The position numbers and the translations under genes were made by a program. The notes under the pieces were generated by a model. The model did not search any database, had not been told where the DNA came from, and saw only the letters and a program-made list of their open reading frames with translations. From Candidatus Brocadiaceae bacterium (GTDB lineage: Bacteria > Planctomycetota > Brocadiia > Brocadiales > Brocadiaceae): 6,694 nucleotides of DNA. This document shows, one piece after another, positions 6,170-6,694 of the stretch. The stretch lies in contig JANLHY010000110.1 of the NCBI GenBank assembly GCA_024653795.1, forward strand, positions 1 to 6,694, given 5' to 3'. Each line of letters opens with the position of its first letter. Position 1 is the first letter of the stretch.

Positions 6170-6694
6170 ATGGTTCAAAGAATAAAATCAGCAAGTATAC
6201 TTGTGGTTGATGACGATTTGGGTGTACGGGAATCGCTAAAAATGATCCTGATGGATAAGTATTACGTATCTACTGCATCACATGTTGATGAAGCTATCAA
6301 TAGCTTAAAGATCATCAAACCAGAGATGATCTTCCTCGATATAAAAATGCCCAAGATAAGCGGCATGGACTTCCTAAGGGAAATGCACTTAAAAAATTCT
6401 ACTATTCCGATCATTATGATTACGGCATACCCTTCCTCACAAACCGCAATTACAGCATTTCGTAGCGGCGCATTTGATTACATTATTAAACCCTTTGATC
6501 CCTCAGAGATACACACAGTGGTTGAAAGGGCGTTACAACATCGTGTCGAATCAATGGAAAAAGACAAGCTTGTGTATAATCTGAGGATGGACGTTCACAA
6601 AAACTTCTTCTCTACCACAGAATCTCTTTTACTTGCCATAGACGCTAAAGACTCTTATACTGCAGGCCACTCTAAAAGAGTGTCTTTATTGTTC
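6170..6694 (+). CDS. Response regulator with HD-GYP domain (3' end outside window)
   Basis: Partial gene, first 175 codons. Residues about 8–125 form a canonical receiver: acidic pocket D14-D15-D16 (ILVVDDD), phospho-acceptor D57 (FLDIKMP), switch T85 (IIMITAY) and K107 (IIKPFD). A short helix leads into LLLAIDAKDSYTAGHSKRVS at about 152–171, the characteristic opening of HD-GYP domains (compare AL.ARD.YT.GHS.RV). The catalytic HD and GYP residues lie beyond the window. By family, the product is a phosphorylation-controlled cyclic-di-GMP (or related dinucleotide) phosphodiesterase in the cytosol; this is inferred because the catalytic part is not visible. The ATG is the natural receiver start, but no clear Shine-Dalgarno precedes it (an A/T-rich run instead). 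It is transcribed divergently from the sensor pair, starting 769 bp from the GTG at 5400, with no kinase between them. Confidence 0.85.
   Translation, partial: MVQRIKSASILVVDDDLGVRESLKMILMDKYYVSTASHVDEAINSLKIIKPEMIFLDIKMPKISGMDFLREMHLKNSTIPIIMITAYPSSQTAITAFRSGAFDYIIKPFDPSEIHTVVERALQHRVESMEKDKLVYNLRMDVHKNFFSTTESLLLAIDAKDSYTAGHSKRVSLLF

Noticed and set aside
1..6694. CRISPR array
   Set aside because: No regularly spaced short direct repeats; the only direct repeats are the large gene duplication and one 12-base pair of repeats.

Overview
The window looks like a piece of an AT-rich bacterial chromosome with long intergenic spaces, dominated by signal-transduction genes. A B12-type radical SAM enzyme, receiver/GAF/PAS sensors and a receiver–HD-GYP regulator together suggest an environmental, probably anaerobic, Gram-negative-type bacterium (for example Planctomycetes/Brocadiales or a deltaproteobacterial-like lineage). 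No marker gene fixes the taxon, so this is only a suggestion.

Layout. (1) 1–508, minus strand: the decayed, frameshifted and internally deleted remains of an IS4/Tn5-like transposase, with a DUF4338 (DruA-like) segment at its N-terminal side. It runs off the left edge and is visibly richer in G+C than its surroundings. (2) 544–2334, minus: an intact radical SAM protein of the B12-binding type, starting at GTG behind a strong Shine-Dalgarno. (3) 2335–2719: about 385 bp of spacer with a weak candidate promoter and a small dyad. (4) 2720–4210, minus: a receiver–GAF–PAS signalling protein with no recognisable kinase or other output domain. (5) 4339–5400, minus: a second copy of the same gene, truncated at the start of the PAS domain. 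The two copies form a 1,094-bp direct repeat with a constant offset of 1,190 bp and no indels. (6) 5401–6169: a divergent intergenic region of about 770 bp. It holds a perfect-armed GC-rich palindrome (5569–5639), an AT-rich stretch, a consensus TTGACA, and a 118-bp inverted-repeat element that may be a structured RNA or a small mobile repeat (5875–5992). (7) 6170–6694, plus: the 5' part of a canonical response regulator whose second domain begins as HD-GYP; it runs off the right edge.

How the parts may work together (inference): the duplicated minus-strand sensors have degraded receiver acidic pockets and an extremely conserved GAF core, so they look more like ligand-sensing adaptors than phosphotransfer switches. 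The divergent regulator has a fully canonical receiver and probably controls cyclic-di-GMP turnover. The window shows no kinase, so the phosphodonor must lie elsewhere. The radical SAM enzyme is separated from the sensors by a spacer with its own possible promoter, and no functional link can be shown. I find no clear undescribed multi-gene system; the best candidates for something new are the 5875–5992 structured element and the output-less duplicated sensor pair.
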